DNA of 64,000 nt from Bacteriovoracaceae bacterium (GTDB lineage: Bacteria > Bdellovibrionota > Bacteriovoracia > Bacteriovoracales > Bacteriovoracaceae), in contig CANEUH010000014.1 in assembly GCA_947441615.1 (NCBI GenBank), forward strand, positions 1 to 64,000, read 5' to 3'. A model generated the notes under the pieces. It was not told where the DNA came from. It made no database searches and was given only the letters and a program-made list of their open reading frames with translations. Of this stretch, positions 61,661 through 64,000 are shown in pieces (the stretch's first letter is position 1; the number at the start of each line of letters is the position of its first letter). A program made the translations under genes and the position numbers.

Positions 61661-64000
61661 TCATACACCCATTTCTGCTGCAATATGTTTTGCAAATTCA
61701 TAAAGCATGTGATGACTCACTGACTCTTTAAAAAGAGCGTTCACGGAGGTGTCTGGATTTAACTTATAAAATTTCGGTTTATTTATGAAGAAGTTCAGCA
61801 TCTTATCTCTTAATTGATGATTCCAGTTAAGTATTTCTTGGTCAAAATACATTCCAATTTGCTGGCCCGAAACCTTGATGAGGCGGATCCCCAGAGGCTG
61901 GAAAATAATTCTCGATCTTAGAATTGAATAGAGGGATTCGAGTTCTTTAGGTGTCATACCAAAGGCATCGTTAAGTTCAGAAATAATTTCTTCTAAGCGG
62001 TTAAGGTCACTGCAGTTCGAGAGTCTTTTATAATATTTGAGCCTTAAAGCATGGTCTTCGATATAACCATTAGGAATGTAGGCAGTAAATGGTGCCTGAA
62101 TTTCAATATTTTTAGCTGAAACTTTCTGTTCACCTTTAATTTCTTGAACGGCCTCTTGGAGAAGATCCATATAAAACTCAAGTCCAATAGCTTCAATATG
62201 ACCAGATTGTTCTCCACCTAAAATATCTCCAGCTCCTCGAATTTCCATATCCGATGAGGCCAGAGCAAAACCTGATCCCATTTCAGCGTACGTTTGGAGT
62301 GCCTGAAGTCGCCTTTGTGCCGTCTCAGATAATGTCCGATTCTCGGGAACGATAAAGTAGGCATAGGCCTTACGATCTGAGCGTCCAATCCTACCTCTTA
62401 ATTGGTGAAGTTGTGCTAAACCATAGGTGTCGGCCCGATCAATAATCATTGTGTTCGCATTCGGGATATCAATCCCGGATTCTATGATTGTAGTCGCTAA
62501 CAAGATATCAGACTTATGGTCGTAGAAATCATTAATTCGTTTTTCTAATTCTTTTTCATTCATTTGTCCGTGAGTGACAGAAATGCGCGCTTTTGGAACT
62601 AACTTTTTAAGATAAAGTTCATGTTCTTCAATATCATGAACTCGATTGTGGACGTAATAAATTTGTCCACCCCTGGAGAGCTCTTTTTCCATGGCCGACT
62701 TTAGGGTCAGATCGTCTTCTTTAATGATGTATGTTTTTATCGCTTGTCTTCTTGGCGGAGCGGTTTGAATAAGTGAAAGGTCTCGAATTCCCAAAAAGGA
62801 AAGCTGAAGTGTTCTCGGTATTGGGGTTGCTGTCATGGTAAGAACATCAACACCGGTTTTTAATAATTTTAATTTTTCTTTATGGGCCACACCAAAGCGA
62901 TGTTCCTCATCAATGATAAGAAGTCCCAAATCATGGAACTCTACCTTGTCAGACAGTACGGCATGGGTACCAATCAAGATATCCACTTTCCCTTCAGAGA
63001 CTTCGGTTAAGATTTCTGATTTTTGCTTAGCAGTCTTAAACCGTGAAACAAAATCAATGTTAACGGGAAAATTTTCAAATCGCTTTTTAAATGAATGATA
63101 GTGCTGGAGGGCCAAAACAGTTGTGGGTACTAATAGAACCACTTGTTTTTTATCTAAAACGGCCTTCATGGCAGCTCTCATAGCGACTTCGGTTTTTCCA
63201 AAGCCCACATCTCCGCAAACAAGGCGATCCATAGGGAATTGTCCTTGCATATCATCAAGCACATCTTGGATCGCCTTTTCTTGATCGGGAGTTTCTTCAA
63301 AAGAAAAAGAGAGTTCGAATTCTTTAAAGAGATGATCTGGAGGTGAGAACGGAAAGCCACCTCTTAGTTTTCTTTCTGCCTGAAGTTTAATCAAATCAAA
63401 GGCAAGTTTTTTGACTGAATTTCGAGCCTTTTGTTTCAGTTCATTAAATTTTTTAGATTTTAGTGATGCGACTTTGATACCCGAAGAGGAGTCGGCATGT
63501 TTTTGAACCAAATTTAATTTATAAACGGGGACATAAACCTTATCATTGTCTTCATACAGGATGACGAGATAATCGCTCTGTTGATCTCCGGCAGCGATCG
63601 TTTCTAATCCCTTGTAAACACCAACACCATAGTCCCGGTGAATAACATAATCATTCACTTTTAAGGTCGCTAACTGCTCAGCAAATAAATCTTTATTGGA
63701 AGACTTTACTTGTTTTGCTTTCTTCTTTTTAACTGAAAAAAAGTCGCCCTCAGAGAGGACAAAGGTATGATCGTTTTTATAATAAAAACCCTCATCTAAT
63801 TTTCCAAAAACAAAATGGAGTCTCTCACCTAATTCAGTCAGGCGATTTTCTTCCATGAGGTATTGAAGTTCTTGTCTCGCATTTTCAGACTTGTACGAGA
63901 CGATGAGATTCCCTCTGACATCAAGCTCTTTTCTTAAAAGTTTTAAACAGGCCTTTATGTAATCAAATTTATTATCGGGAACAGATCCACTTGTTTGCAA
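61661..64000 (-). CDS. mfd: Transcription-repair coupling factor Mfd (5' part outside window)
   Basis: C-terminal 779 residues of an expected 1100-1150; the real start is beyond base 64000. In the fragment: RNA polymerase-interacting CarD-like domain (ATLKVNDYVIHRDYGVGVYK at 111-130), Walker A CGDVGFGKTE (262-271), DEEH box (364-367), TMTATPIPRTL, motif VI QLRGRIGRSDR and the TRCF C-terminal domain (about 640-779). It removes stalled RNA polymerase and recruits UvrA, whose gene is four genes downstream. Confidence 0.97.
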   Translation of the reverse strand: MQTSGSVPDNKFDYIKACLKLLRKELDVRGNLIVSYKSENARQELQYLMEENRLTELGERLHFVFGKLDEGFYYKNDHTFVLSEGDFFSVKKKKAKQVKSSNKDLFAEQLATLKVNDYVIHRDYGVGVYKGLETIAAGDQQSDYLVILYEDNDKVYVPVYKLNLVQKHADSSSGIKVASLKSKKFNELKQKARNSVKKLAFDLIKLQAERKLRGGFPFSPPDHLFKEFELSFSFEETPDQEKAIQDVLDDMQGQFPMDRLVCGDVGFGKTEVAMRAAMKAVLDKKQVVLLVPTTVLALQHYHSFKKRFENFPVNIDFVSRFKTAKQKSEILTEVSEGKVDILIGTHAVLSDKVEFHDLGLLIIDEEHRFGVAHKEKLKLLKTGVDVLTMTATPIPRTLQLSFLGIRDLSLIQTAPPRRQAIKTYIIKEDDLTLKSAMEKELSRGGQIYYVHNRVHDIEEHELYLKKLVPKARISVTHGQMNEKELEKRINDFYDHKSDILLATTIIESGIDIPNANTMIIDRADTYGLAQLHQLRGRIGRSDRKAYAYFIVPENRTLSETAQRRLQALQTYAEMGSGFALASSDMEIRGAGDILGGEQSGHIEAIGLEFYMDLLQEAVQEIKGEQKVSAKNIEIQAPFTAYIPNGYIEDHALRLKYYKRLSNCSDLNRLEEIISELNDAFGMTPKELESLYSILRSRIIFQPLGIRLIKVSGQQIGMYFDQEILNWNHQLRDKMLNFFINKPKFYKLNPDTSVNALFKESVSHHMLYEFAKHIAAEMGV

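Overview
This is the replication-origin neighbourhood of an AT-rich Gram-negative bacterial chromosome, dense with genes and with many 1-4 nt start/stop overlaps. The best guess is a member of the Bdellovibrionota, probably the Bacteriovorax/Halobacteriovorax/Peredibacter side. The grounds are the rpmH-rnpA-yidD-yidC-mnmE-mnmG-rsmG-parA-parB block followed by a bactofilin, two b-type ATP synthase subunits, a dnaA-dnaN-recF-gyrB-gyrA block, and many envelope proteins with no recognisable family. The taxonomic call is an inference from gene order and composition; no 16S gene is present.

Layout. 0-9.8 kb holds envelope genes (FN3-like/barrel protein, a 12-repeat NHL lipoprotein, an outer-membrane barrel, a CFI-box-like protein, an LptF/LptG-type permease) and a galU-unknown-priA operon. 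9.8-16.5 kb holds def, fmt and rpe, then the histidine-utilisation genes hutH, hutU and hutI in one direction. 16.4-28.5 kb holds a TlpA-like thioredoxin, a class III signal-peptide (TadE/Flp-like) protein, glpK, radA, ligA, a small helix-turn-helix gene coupled to an outer-membrane protein, a patatin phospholipase coupled to an MltD-like transglycosylase, and a large anchored envelope protein of unknown family.

28.6-42.8 kb is a long leftward array: the peripheral ATP synthase genes (atpF', atpF, atpH, atpA, atpG, atpD, atpC) with their own terminator, then upstream of them bactofilin, parB, parA, rsmG, mnmG, mnmE, yidC, yidD, rnpA and rpmH. A good sigma70-type promoter precedes rpmH. Two perfect 16-bp parS palindromes lie in this block, one inside rsmG and one between mnmG and mnmE. 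42.9-52.3 kb runs rightward: dnaA, a 508-bp intergenic origin candidate with DnaA-box-like sites and an AT tract, dnaN, recF, gyrB and gyrA.

52.2-54.7 kb continues rightward with a TPR lipoprotein, two small membrane proteins (AtpZ/AtpI-like), atpB and atpE. The ATP synthase genes are therefore split into two loci on either side of the origin. An intact IS3-family insertion sequence (54745-56135) sits exactly in the loop of what was a 12-bp-stem bidirectional terminator between atpE and uvrA; the two stem halves now flank it. 56.1-64 kb is a leftward repair/envelope-folding operon in transcription order mfd (5' end outside the window), ppiC-like, surA-like, pdxA and uvrA.

Nothing here is a clearly new multi-gene system. 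The most distinctive points are the terminator-loop insertion of a doubly terminator-insulated IS, the split ATP synthase with a c subunit carrying Na+-type ligand residues, GyrA with glycine at the quinolone-determining acidic position, and several unassigned envelope proteins.
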